NCBI GenBank assembly: GCA_034428635.1
Contig: DAOUHR010000165.1
Coordinates: 1 to 15,281 of the forward strand
From: Bin22 sp034428635
Lineage (GTDB): Bacteria; Chloroflexota; Dehalococcoidia; Lucifugimonadales; UBA3495
Length of the DNA stretch: 15,281 nucleotides
Reading direction: 5' to 3'
The stretch's first letter is position 1, and each line of letters opens with the position of its first letter. Below are positions 7,335-13,578 of this stretch, in pieces. Position numbers and translations under genes: made by a program. The notes beneath the pieces were generated by a model. The model worked only from the letters and a program-made list of their open reading frames with translations, had not been told where the DNA came from and ran no database searches.

Positions 7335-8846
7335 ATGACCCAAACCCATACCCTGCAATACGACTTGCTGATTGATGGCGAATGGAAGTCGGCCGCGAAC
7401 GGAGACTATTTTGACGTGGAAAATCCCGCCAACGGCCAAACGGTGGCCCGCATGGCAAATGCGGGCGAATCGGACGTGGCCGAGGCAATTGCCAGCGCGG
7501 AACGGGCCTTCAAGCACGGTCCGTGGTCTTCCATGTCCGACTCTGAACGTGGCAAAATACTGTGGCGCATCGCCGATATCGTTGAGGAGCGGCGGATGGA
7601 ACTCGGCCGGATGGAATCCATATCCAACGGCCGTCCCATATCAGAAACATCGTCCCAGATGCTGGTGGTGGCCAGCTATTTCCGTTACTTTGCCGGATTC
7701 TGCGACAAGATTCAGGGAACCACCGTCCCCACCGACCGGGGACACCTGAATTACACGGTTCGCGTCCCACTGGGCGTCGTGGGCCAACTGACCCCCTGGA
7801 ACCACCCGCTGATGATTGCATCCAAGAAACTGGCCCCGGCCCTGGCTGCCGGCTGCGTGGTAGTCTTGAAACCCTCGGAGTGGGCCCCGCTGACTCCCAC
7901 AGAGATAGGTAACATAGCTTTGGAAGCGGGTCTGCCACCGGGCGTCCTAAACATCGTCAACGGCTTCGGACCCACTGCAGGAAAGGCCCTGGCCGGCGAC
8001 CGGCGCCTGGGCAAACTGGACCTGACCGGCGGAACCGAAACGGGAAGGGCGGTCGGTGCCGTGGCCGGCCACAACCTCACTCCCTTTCAGGCGGAGCTGG
8101 GCGGTAAAGCGCCCGTGATCGTGTTTCCTGACGCCCACCTGGACGAAGCGGTGAACGGTTGCGCCTTCGCATCTTTCGTGGCATCGGGCCAGACCTGCAT
8201 TCAGGGTTCCCGGGCAATAGTCCACAGTTCAATTTACGACCGGTTCGTCGAACAGCTTTCGGCAAAGGTAGCGAACATCCAACTGGGCGACCCCACCGAC
8301 TTTAAGACCCAGATGGGACCGGTGGTCTCCAAGCCATCTTACGATCGCATCCTCAATTACGTGAAGGGCGCGAAGGAAGAAGGCGCAAGAATAGCGCATG
8401 GCGGCAAACACCCCGAGGGTTCCGAATTCGCCAACGGCTATTTCATCGAGCCAACCATACTTGCCGACGTACGGCCGAGTATGACCGTGGCCCAGGAGGA
8501 GATTTTTGGGCCGGTGGTGTGTGTCATTCCCTTTGACACTGAAGAAGAAGCCCTGGCTATTGCCAACGACATTCCCTACGGGCTGGGATGCTCGATCTGG
8601 ACCCGGGACGTGGCCCGCGCCCACCGGGTGGCCGGCGAGGTGGAGGCCGGCATAGTGTGGATTAATGATCACCACCGTCTGCACCCGGGCATACCCTGGG
8701 GCGGCTTCAAGGACAGCGGCTATGGCCGCGAAGGCAGTTTTGATTTCATCCACGAATATACTGCGCCCAAGTACGTCTGCGTCCGCATAGAACCCCACGG
8801 TTTTGACTGGTATGCCGCCAGCGGTCCGGGGCAGAGGTTGAATTAG
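7335..8846 (+). CDS. NAD(P)-dependent aldehyde dehydrogenase family protein
   Basis: The protein has 503 residues from ATG 7335, which directly follows AAGGAGA (7324-7330); the frame stays open upstream to 7245, but those 30 residues have no ALDH character. It shows the full ALDH superfamily set: TPWNHP with oxyanion-hole Asn156, KPSE with Lys179 and Glu182 for the coenzyme ribose, TGGTETGR (231-238), general base Glu254 in ELGGKAP, catalytic Cys288 in SGQTCIQ, EEIFGPV, and WGGFKDSGYGRE near the C-terminus. It oxidises an aldehyde to the carboxylic acid. Close relatives act on betaine aldehyde, hydroxymuconic semialdehyde or aryl aldehydes, and the sequence alone does not choose between them. 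It begins 137 bp after uvrA, and no clear promoter is seen in that gap; whether it is co-transcribed with uvrA is open. A 10-bp hairpin follows its stop. Confidence 0.93.
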   Translation: MTQTHTLQYDLLIDGEWKSAANGDYFDVENPANGQTVARMANAGESDVAEAIASAERAFKHGPWSSMSDSERGKILWRIADIVEERRMELGRMESISNGRPISETSSQMLVVASYFRYFAGFCDKIQGTTVPTDRGHLNYTVRVPLGVVGQLTPWNHPLMIASKKLAPALAAGCVVVLKPSEWAPLTPTEIGNIALEAGLPPGVLNIVNGFGPTAGKALAGDRRLGKLDLTGGTETGRAVGAVAGHNLTPFQAELGGKAPVIVFPDAHLDEAVNGCAFASFVASGQTCIQGSRAIVHSSIYDRFVEQLSAKVANIQLGDPTDFKTQMGPVVSKPSYDRILNYVKGAKEEGARIAHGGKHPEGSEFANGYFIEPTILADVRPSMTVAQEEIFGPVVCVIPFDTEEEALAIANDIPYGLGCSIWTRDVARAHRVAGEVEAGIVWINDHHRLHPGIPWGGFKDSGYGREGSFDFIHEYTAPKYVCVRIEPHGFDWYAASGPGQRLN

Positions 8847-8855
8847 GAGACCGAC

Positions 8856-8880
8856 ACCAGGAGCCACACCGGCTCTTGGT
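8856..8880 (+). terminator. Stem-loop after the aldehyde dehydrogenase gene
   Basis: ACCAGGAGCC (8856-8865) pairs with GGCTCTTGGT (8871-8880) over 10 bp including one G-U pair, with a 5-base loop, ten bases after the stop codon. A T-run is absent, so it may be a non-canonical terminator or a 3'-end stabiliser. Confidence 0.5.
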
Positions 8881-8908
8881 CGACGGTGGCCAGACGGACA
8901 TTCATCAA

Positions 8909-8929
8909 GGGCGGCCGCAAAGGCTGCCC
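8909..8929 (+). repeat. GC palindrome of the GGGCGGCC type
   Basis: GGGCGGCC (8909-8916) pairs with GGCTGCCC (8922-8929) with one G-U pair around GCAAA. It follows the first hairpin by 28 bp in the same 3' region and resembles the palindromes at 2746 and 11606. Confidence 0.45.
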
Positions 8930-8996
8930 CGTTCATTGCCTGCTCTTAATCGGAATGCCTTATAGTTCCTAATTGCTAGTCACTCCTTTCCCCTTT

Positions 8997-9005
8997 TGTT
9001 AGAAT
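8997..9005 (+). promoter_or_regulatory. Extended -10 promoter of the second MBL gene
   Basis: TGTTAGAAT (hexamer TAGAAT at 9000-9005) is identical to the uvrA element. No convincing -35 is present at 16-18 bp. Transcription from about 9012 would leave a leader of about 30 nt with GGGAGGAA at 9031-9038. Confidence 0.45.
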
Positions 9006-9043
9006 AGCGAAGGTCAGACCCCAAATTTCTGGGAGGAAATTCT

Positions 9044-9688
9044 ATGGATTTACACTATGACGGCGAGGTAAAGATCGCCAAGATTAACATGGGCCCCTTC
9101 GACAACAACGGCTATATAGTCGTATGCCCGGAAACCAACGAGGGCATCATTATCGACACCCCTGCCGAGCCGGAGAAGCTGATAGATCAGGTCGGCGACG
9201 TCCAGGTCAAGGCCATCTTGATAACCCATAAACACCAGGACCACCTGAATGGCTTCCATGAGATTACCGGTGCCATCGGCGCCCCGGTTGCGGTCCACGC
9301 CAATGACGTAGACGGCCTGCCTCGCACCCCAGAGACGGTCCTGAACGACGGCGACACCATTACGTTCGGCAACCAGACGGTACAGGCGATCTTTACCCCG
9401 GGGCATACCGAAGGAGCGACCTGCTACCTGGTGGGGAAGCACTTGTTCTCCGGAGACACCCTTTTTCCCGGCGGACCCGGTAAGTCCCGCAGCCCCGAAT
9501 TGCTGCAGCAGATCCTGAACAGCATCAGCAGCCAGCTGCTCACCCTGCCGGAAGACGTTGCGGTATATGCGGGTCACGGCTCGGTTGACACCACCATAGG
9601 CGAGGCACGCAGCCGCTATCAGGTGTTCACTTCCAAAGCCCACTCCCCTGACCTGTTTGGCGACGTAGACTGGCTGGAAACTGAATAA
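9044..9688 (+). CDS. MBL-fold metallo-hydrolase, glyoxalase II-like
   Basis: The 214-residue protein starts at ATG 9044, five bases after GGGAGGAA. It is a compact, canonical metallo-beta-lactamase-fold hydrolase: NNGYIV and GIIIDTPAEPEKL at the N-terminus, a complete THKHQDH metal motif (H62, H64, D66, H67), His121 in FTPGHTEGATCY, Asp138 in LFSGDTLF and His178 in VYAGHGS. The length and the SGDTLFPGGPGKS stretch fit the small glyoxalase II-like (hydroxyacylglutathione-hydrolase-like) subgroup, which splits thioesters; the long C-terminal glutathione-binding domain of true GloB is absent. The physiological substrate is unknown. It has its own promoter and appears monocistronic. It differs clearly from the MBL protein at 1836, in which the first metal His is Glu. 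Confidence 0.9.
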   Translation: MDLHYDGEVKIAKINMGPFDNNGYIVVCPETNEGIIIDTPAEPEKLIDQVGDVQVKAILITHKHQDHLNGFHEITGAIGAPVAVHANDVDGLPRTPETVLNDGDTITFGNQTVQAIFTPGHTEGATCYLVGKHLFSGDTLFPGGPGKSRSPELLQQILNSISSQLLTLPEDVAVYAGHGSVDTTIGEARSRYQVFTSKAHSPDLFGDVDWLETE

Positions 9689-9899
9689 ACAGGCGTTGGA
9701 TTGGCGTATCAGGCGGAATTCCTGCAGTTATTAGACCCGCTGAACCCGAGTTAGTTGATAATATTGTTAGACCCGAAGCACACAATAAGCGGGCTTTGGG
9801 AGAGAATACAATCAACTCGCTCTGGAAGAGCGGGTCTCTCAATTGGTGGTATCACATCAAGGGGGGATTGGGCTTCGGAAGTTCAGGTTCGATCTCTCG
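9689..9899. other. Gene-free stretch of lower GC with repeats and hairpins
   Basis: No plausible coding frame is seen here. The stretch is visibly richer in A and T than its neighbours. TTAGACCCG occurs twice in direct orientation (9731-9739 and 9767-9775), and the core ACCCG recurs at 9735, 9744 and 9771, spaced by 9 and 27 bp. CCCGCT (9736-9741) can pair with AGCGGG (9788-9793). A strong hairpin lies at 9815-9835. A regulatory region, an unannotated small RNA or a decayed gene are all possible. Confidence 0.4.
9800..9840 (+). ncRNA. Candidate structured RNA or attenuator hairpin
   Basis: ACTCGCTCT (9815-9823) pairs with AGAGCGGGT (9827-9835) as a 9-bp stem with one G-U pair and a GGA triloop. 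An outer GAGAG (9800-9804) can pair with CTCTC (9836-9840). I know no RNA family matching it. It lies upstream of the promoter at 9900, so it would belong to a separate transcript, or be DNA-level structure only. Confidence 0.25.
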
Positions 9900-9928
9900 T
9901 TGACAGATGTGAGATGGTTTGTTAGTCT
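9900..9928 (+). promoter_or_regulatory. Strong promoter for the small DUF5679-like gene
   Basis: A consensus TTGACA (9900-9905) is followed after exactly 17 bp by TAGTCT (9923-9928), which also carries the extended -10 TGT (9920-9922). Transcription would start near 9935 and give a leader of about 62 nt. The leader holds two small hairpins: TGATA/TATCA, and TGGC/GCCA near 9956-9969. Confidence 0.65.
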
Positions 9929-9996
9929 GATTACTTGTGATAGTGAGTATCATGTTGGCTGGATGGCCACGAAGATGTTGTTAGGAGATGAGAAAT

Positions 9997-10209
9997 ATGG
10001 CTGAATATACCGCTTACAGTTTCAAGGCCCGGCGTCAGGTTCCCGTGAGGGAAGTCAAATTGGTTCGGTACAAGAACGGACGCTATGGTATTCAGGGTCA
10101 GGCTGCCGAAGGTCCCGAATGCATAGTATCCAAAATGATCAGCACCACGCAGGCCCAGGAAATGCAGGAAGCCGGTTACGCGGTCAATGACATGTCAGGG
10201 CAAGGTTAG
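9997..10209 (+). CDS. Small DUF5679-like protein lacking the zinc-ribbon cysteines
   Basis: A 70-residue basic protein starts at ATG 9997, nine bases after AGGAG (9983-9987). A second in-frame ATG at 9988 directly abuts that ribosome-binding site and is less likely. The sequence AYSFKARRQVPV, then VKLVRYKNGRYGIQGQAAEG, follows the layout I remember for DUF5679 zinc ribbons (aYCvKCR...V.L.NGR....G.CP.CG). The four positions expected to be Cys read Ser, Ala, Ala and a non-Cys residue; only one Cys remains, in PECIVSK. It therefore probably keeps the small beta fold without binding zinc. DUF5679 has no established function; nucleic-acid binding is often guessed for such ribbons. The strong promoter in front implies substantial expression. 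The M16 peptidase gene follows after 90 bp on the same strand. The family link rests on pattern alone. Confidence 0.7.
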   Translation: MAEYTAYSFKARRQVPVREVKLVRYKNGRYGIQGQAAEGPECIVSKMISTTQAQEMQEAGYAVNDMSGQG

Positions 10210-10244
10210 CTCCGAAAAATAGCCAAGCTGATCTGGTTTCCCTT

Positions 10245-10278
10245 CGAAGCAACAGGGCCGGGCCATCTGAGTGCTTCG
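10245..10278 (+). other. Long-loop inverted repeat between the small gene and the M16 gene
   Basis: CGAAGCA (10245-10251) and TGCTTCG (10272-10278) are perfect reverse complements around a 20-base loop containing GGGCCGGGCC. It ends 12 bases before the M16 ribosome-binding site, so it may weaken read-through or shape translation initiation. Confidence 0.3.
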
Positions 10279-10299
10279 CCAAACCGAATAGAGGTAGAG

Positions 10300-11574
10300 A
10301 TGTTCCAACGCACCGTTCTGGGCAACCAACTGCGCGTCCTGACCTCCGCCATGCCCCATTCAACGTCCGTTTCGGTCACCATCAGCGTGGGGGCGGGCTC
10401 ACGGCATGAACCCGACGAACTGGCAGGTCTGTCCCACTTCCTGGAGCACCTGCCCTTCAAGGGGACGGAAAGCTGGCCCACCGCCCGTCACGTCAGTGAA
10501 GCTATTGAAGGCGTGGGCGGCATAATGAATGCCAGCACCGACCGGGAGGTGACGGTCTTCTGGTGCAAGGTGGCCAGGCTCCACTTCCAGCAGGCCTTCT
10601 CGGTGCTGCTGGACCTGGTGCTCCACCCCTTGCTGGACCCGCAGGAGATGGAAAAGGAGCGGGAGGTCATCCAGGAAGAACTGCGGATGACCTACGACTA
10701 TCCATCTCATCGGGTAGACCTGCTCATTGACGAACTGCTCTGGCCGGAACAAGCCATGGGACGGGACGTGGGCGGTACCCTGGAGTCGGTGGACGCCATC
10801 ACCCTGGAAGATGTCCGTGACTACATGGTGCAGCAGTACAATCCGGCCAACACGGTGATCGCCGTGGCTGGCAACGTGGACCACGACCAGGTTGTAGATA
10901 TGGTTAACCAGGCCACCCACCATTGGGTGCCTCGGCAAAGCCTGGACTGTCAACCTGTGGTGGACTACTACGCCGACCGGGGCATTGGCGCGGTGGCCAA
11001 GGTGGAGCAGCGGCAGGCCGACCAGGCCCATATCTGCCTGGGCCTGCCGGGCATCTCACTTACCGACACGGACAGGTTTGCCATGGCCATCTTCAATGGT
11101 GTGCTGGGGGACGGCATGAGCAGCCGCCTGTTCCTGAACCTGAGAGAGGAACAGGGGCTGGCCTATGACGTTTCCAGTTCCCTGAACCACTTCCGCGACT
11201 GCGGCTCCCTGGTAGTCTATTGCGGAGTGGAGCCGAGGAAGGCTACCGAAGCGGTTCAGGCGGTGGTGCAGGAACTGGCCGGAATGAGGGTCCCGGTGCC
11301 CGCAGCCGAACTGAACAAGGCCAGGGAATATACCAAGGGCCGCCTGCTGCTCCGGATGGAGGACACGCGCTCCGTGGCCGCCTGGCTGGGGGCCCAGGAA
11401 CTCCTGCTGGGCCAAGTCTCCACTATAGATGAAACGGTGCAGGTGATTGACGCGGTTACCGCCGAAGACGTGGCCCGGGTGGGCGAACGCCTGCTGGACC
11501 CAAACAAGCTGCGGCTGGCGGTGGTCGGCCCCAATGACGAGGAGAAGGAACTGCAGAAATTGCTAACCTTCTAG
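10300..11574 (+). CDS. M16-family zinc metallopeptidase (processing-peptidase-like)
   Basis: The 424-residue protein starts at ATG 10300 after GAGGT (10291-10295). The inverted zinc motif HxxEH is H46-F-L-E49-H50, and the distal zinc ligand is Glu127 in VIQEE, which fits the family spacing HxxEH-x76-E exactly. Other M16 markers are GAGSRHE, FKGT, GGIMNASTDRE, ERE near 120, and in the second half GDGMSSRLFLNLREEQGLAYDV, which carries the Arg/Tyr pair of the C-terminal domain. The length fits subfamily M16B, single-chain bacterial relatives of mitochondrial processing peptidase that act as dimers and degrade or trim peptides. No signal peptide is seen, so it is probably cytoplasmic. It may be co-transcribed with the small gene upstream. 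A GC hairpin at 11606-11628 follows and converges with the LigB-type gene. Confidence 0.95.
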   Translation: MFQRTVLGNQLRVLTSAMPHSTSVSVTISVGAGSRHEPDELAGLSHFLEHLPFKGTESWPTARHVSEAIEGVGGIMNASTDREVTVFWCKVARLHFQQAFSVLLDLVLHPLLDPQEMEKEREVIQEELRMTYDYPSHRVDLLIDELLWPEQAMGRDVGGTLESVDAITLEDVRDYMVQQYNPANTVIAVAGNVDHDQVVDMVNQATHHWVPRQSLDCQPVVDYYADRGIGAVAKVEQRQADQAHICLGLPGISLTDTDRFAMAIFNGVLGDGMSSRLFLNLREEQGLAYDVSSSLNHFRDCGSLVVYCGVEPRKATEAVQAVVQELAGMRVPVPAAELNKAREYTKGRLLLRMEDTRSVAAWLGAQELLLGQVSTIDETVQVIDAVTAEDVARVGERLLDPNKLRLAVVGPNDEEKELQKLLTF

Positions 11575-11605
11575 TTCGAGGCGAACCGGAATCATGCGAC
11601 TCGCA

Positions 11606-11628
11606 GGGGCGGCCACTGGAGCCGCCCC
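11606..11628. repeat. GC palindrome between convergent genes
   Basis: GGGGCGGC (11606-11613) and GCCGCCCC (11621-11628) form a perfect 8-bp stem with a 7-base loop, 32 bp after the M16 stop. Stem length, loop length and arm sequence closely match the palindrome at 2746-2768, and both lie between convergent genes. Confidence 0.6.
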
Positions 11629-11657
11629 TCCGCATTTGTTCATCCCAGGCGCCGCGC

Positions 11658-11673
11658 CCGCTCAACCGAGCGG
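11658..11673. terminator. Second convergent hairpin
   Basis: CCGCTC (11658-11663) and GAGCGG (11668-11673) form a 6-bp stem around AACC. It lies between the M16 stop and the LigB-type stop at 11716 and could serve either transcript. No clear T-run is adjacent. Confidence 0.4.
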
Positions 11674-11715
11674 TGGATTTGTACTGTCTATATGGCAGCC
11701 TTCTGGATGTTGCGG

Positions 11716-12756
11716 TTACTTGAACACGGCCAGGCACTTGGGGGCGTTGAAGCTCCAGCACTCGGCCCATTCCAGGTAGTCGGCGCGGCGGTTGAGTTCG
11801 GCCATGGCGCCCACCAGGCACTGCCAGTTGAGGGTTTCCTGCTGGCCGGATTCCTCCACCTGGTGGAGGGTCCAGTTCTTCCAGGTGTCGTACTCGCCGT
11901 TGCGCAGGGCCTCCAGGAGGACCCGGTCGGCTTCCAGGTCGGGATAGACGAAGCTGTTCTTCTCAGTAAGGAAGGCGTGGGACCAACTGGAAGAAGCCAT
12001 CAATACCACGCGGTAGGGGCTGTCCAGGAGGGCTCGAACCGTGGCCTGTCCTACCTCGAAGCAGCGTTTGGGGGTGGGCGAAGGCGGATCCGGTTCGTTT
12101 TCAAAGACCTCGGCGCCGCCGCGCATCCGGACTACGTTGCTGCCGTAGCAGTTCACCGCCATTGGCAGGATCGGATAGTTGAAGCCCTTGCGGTCCACGT
12201 CCAGGAAGAGAAGGGTGTTGGCGAAGGCATGGCCAAGACCGGCCTTCTCGTGCAGGGGCTTGTAGGCGTAGGCCATGTCGATGCCCTGCTCGATGAGGCG
12301 GCTGGTCAGGTAGCGGCCAGCCTGCTGGTGCCCGGGGACGCTGAAGACCTTGTCCTTGGGTTCGTCCCAGACGTTGGGGCGGTCGCCAATGCGGTGATAG
12401 GGCTCAAAGTCGATCTGGTCGTAAGCGAGGACACAGAAGGGGGGAATGATGTCCTCCCGGAAGTTCTCGTACTGGTCGTCGCCCCAAAGCAGGATGAAAT
12501 CGGGGTTGAAGGCGTCGATCTCCTCGCGCAGCTTGCGGAAGGCATTGAACACCTTCTCGCGGTGGGCTTTGTGGGCGGTGATGCCCTCGTCATCGCCCCA
12601 CTCGGCCTGCATTTCCGCGGGCCAGTTGGCGGGGTCCTTCATGTGCTCGGGGATCCGGTCGGTCTTGAGCATGCGGATCAGGGGCCACGGCTTGTATTCG
12701 TCGGGCACCAACCCGGGGGGATAGTGAGTGGCGCCAATGCCAAGTATTTCTCCCAT
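11716..12756 (-). CDS. Class III (LigB-type) extradiol ring-cleavage dioxygenase
   Basis: The 346-residue protein starts at ATG 12756, five bases after GGAGG (12762-12766); an in-frame TTG at 12768 lies inside the ribosome-binding site region. It resembles the catalytic subunit of protocatechuate 4,5-dioxygenase and related Fe(II) enzymes: His11 in GIGATHYPP, His62/His65 in TAHKAHREK, Asp93/Asp94 in LLWGDDQYE, His260 in SSSWSHAF, and Glu307 in GQQETLNW followed by a GAMAEL helix. The 47-residue gap between His260 and Glu307 equals that between His195 and Glu242 of LigB, which supports the assignment of base and iron ligand. A stretch at about 120-180 (HRIGDRPNVWDEPKD... and GLGHAFANTL) enlarges the middle of the domain. 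No small LigA-type partner gene is seen nearby, so it may act alone. It should cleave a catechol-like or similar diol; the substrate is unknown. Confidence 0.82.
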   Translation of the reverse strand: MGEILGIGATHYPPGLVPDEYKPWPLIRMLKTDRIPEHMKDPANWPAEMQAEWGDDEGITAHKAHREKVFNAFRKLREEIDAFNPDFILLWGDDQYENFREDIIPPFCVLAYDQIDFEPYHRIGDRPNVWDEPKDKVFSVPGHQQAGRYLTSRLIEQGIDMAYAYKPLHEKAGLGHAFANTLLFLDVDRKGFNYPILPMAVNCYGSNVVRMRGGAEVFENEPDPPSPTPKRCFEVGQATVRALLDSPYRVVLMASSSWSHAFLTEKNSFVYPDLEADRVLLEALRNGEYDTWKNWTLHQVEESGQQETLNWQCLVGAMAELNRRADYLEWAECWSFNAPKCLAVFK

Positions 12757-12823
12757 GAAATCCTCCAATAAGACAGCAATCTGTCTACTGATTCGGTTGT
12801 GCCGAGCTTTGATCGTAGCGGGA

Positions 12824-12853
12824 ATTATAGGTTTGGTTTAGTAAGGTAGTCAA
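12824..12853 (-). promoter_or_regulatory. Promoter of the LigB-type gene
   Basis: On the minus strand TTGACT (12853-12848) and a perfect TATAAT (12829-12824) are separated by 18 bp. Transcription from about 12817 would give a leader of roughly 60 nt before ATG 12756. This is one of the best promoter matches in the window. Confidence 0.65.
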
Positions 12854-13122
12854 CTAAAGGAGATACGTTGGTGCAATGGCGCGTTATGCAGAAGTATAGG
12901 CGAGCCCTTGCGCCTGGCTCAGGCTAAACTCCTTCCAGGCATTCAATTCAATCCCTGCAACGTTCTCGCAATATCTCCAACCGCGTCTTCAGGCAGGATT
13001 TCAGGTCCTTCGGCAAGCTCAGGACGACATGACTTCCGGTGAGAGAACTGGCCAATGGAACGAGTGTGACGCGCTGGAATACAAGGACCCGACCAGAGCA
13101 TCTGCCCGTTACATCCGCTCAG
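12854..13122. other. Gene-free spacer with an orphan ribosome-binding site and an interspersed repeat
   Basis: I find no convincing gene. AAAGGAGA (12856-12863) is followed by GTG 12871, but that frame closes after 18 residues at 12927. The 12 bases ACTAAAGGAGAT around it are identical to those before the VOC gene start, so this may be the remnant of a lost gene or leader. GCCTG/CAGGC (12912-12924) forms a small hairpin. An interspersed-repeat-like element lies at 13005-13025. The rest shows nothing recognisable. Confidence 0.35.
13005..13025. repeat. Interspersed palindromic repeat of the CCTTCGGCAAGCTCAGG type
   Basis: The element begins GTCCT and ends AGGAC, with TCGGCAAGCTC between. I recall very similar sequences as dispersed intergenic repeats in many environmental bacterial genomes, Chloroflexota included. 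Only one copy is present here, so its repeat nature rests on memory, not on this window. Confidence 0.45.
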
Positions 13123-13521
13123 TTACACCCTTTCTGACTGGTCCACCAGGGCTTCGGCCTGCTGCCGGTCCTCGGGGGAGGTGGAGAGGGCGATGGTTGC
13201 GATGCCGTCCTTGCGGTCCAGGATGTGGACGCTGCGGATATTGAGGCCCGCCTCGCTGAACCGCTGGGCTATGCGGGCCAGGGCGCCGGGTTCGTCCTTC
13301 AGCCTGATGAGCAGGGCATCATCGGTTACCGCCGAGTAGCCGGCATCGGCCAGGGCAACCAGGGCACGGTCGGTGTCGTCGGTGCTTATCATAATGGTGC
13401 CATGTTCCCCGTTGACCTGGGTGTTAATGGACTCGAGGTTTACGTTTGCCTGGGCCAGGGTGGCGGTAATGTCCGCCAGCACGCCTACCTCGTCCCGGGC
13501 CATTATTACAATGCGTTCCAA
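13123..13521 (-). CDS. Tandem ACT-domain protein
   Basis: The 132-residue protein begins at TTG 13521; AGGAGGAT (13526-13533) lies four bases upstream, and the only early ATG (codon 7) would cut into the first strand of the fold. Two ACT modules fill the protein: residues about 3-65 (VIMARDEVGVLADITATLA, then ANVNLESIN) and about 70-130 (IRLKDEPGALARIAQRFSE, then AGLNIRSVHIL). The ligand loop reads DEPG in the second module but DEVG in the first, so the second may be the binding one. There is no enzymatic domain; proteins like this usually sense amino acids as regulatory subunits. It is the second gene of an operon with a PLP-dependent amino-acid decarboxylase 57 bp upstream, so control of that enzyme by an amino acid or its product is an attractive inference without direct proof. 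Confidence 0.88.
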   Translation of the reverse strand: MERIVIMARDEVGVLADITATLAQANVNLESINTQVNGEHGTIMISTDDTDRALVALADAGYSAVTDDALLIRLKDEPGALARIAQRFSEAGLNIRSVHILDRKDGIATIALSTSPEDRQQAEALVDQSERV

Positions 13522-13535
13522 GTCAATCCTCCTGA

Positions 13536-13577
13536 CAAAATCGTGCTGGCAAAATCGTGCTGGATGAGTCGTGCTGG
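13536..13577. repeat. Three 14-bp tandem repeats between decarboxylase and ACT genes
   Basis: CAAAATCGTGCTGG occurs twice in perfect tandem (13536-13549 and 13550-13563); a third unit (13564-13577) keeps the last nine bases TCGTGCTGG but begins ATGAG. The array fills nearly the whole 57-bp spacer and ends next to the ACT ribosome-binding site. Unit number could vary by slippage and change the spacing of translation signals. Confidence 0.85.
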
Positions 13578-13578
13578 A

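Noticed and set aside
9878..9902. tRNA-like T-loop (GGTTCGATC)
   Set aside because: The five bases on either side cannot pair as a T-stem, and no acceptor, D or anticodon arm fits around it.
11692..12771. Plus-strand open frame of 359 codons opposite the LigB-type gene
   Set aside because: It mirrors the full length of a well-supported minus-strand gene and its product is Val/Gly/Ala-rich with no motif.
13536..13577. CRISPR-like direct repeats
   Set aside because: The units are 14 bp in direct tandem without spacers, and no cas genes are present.
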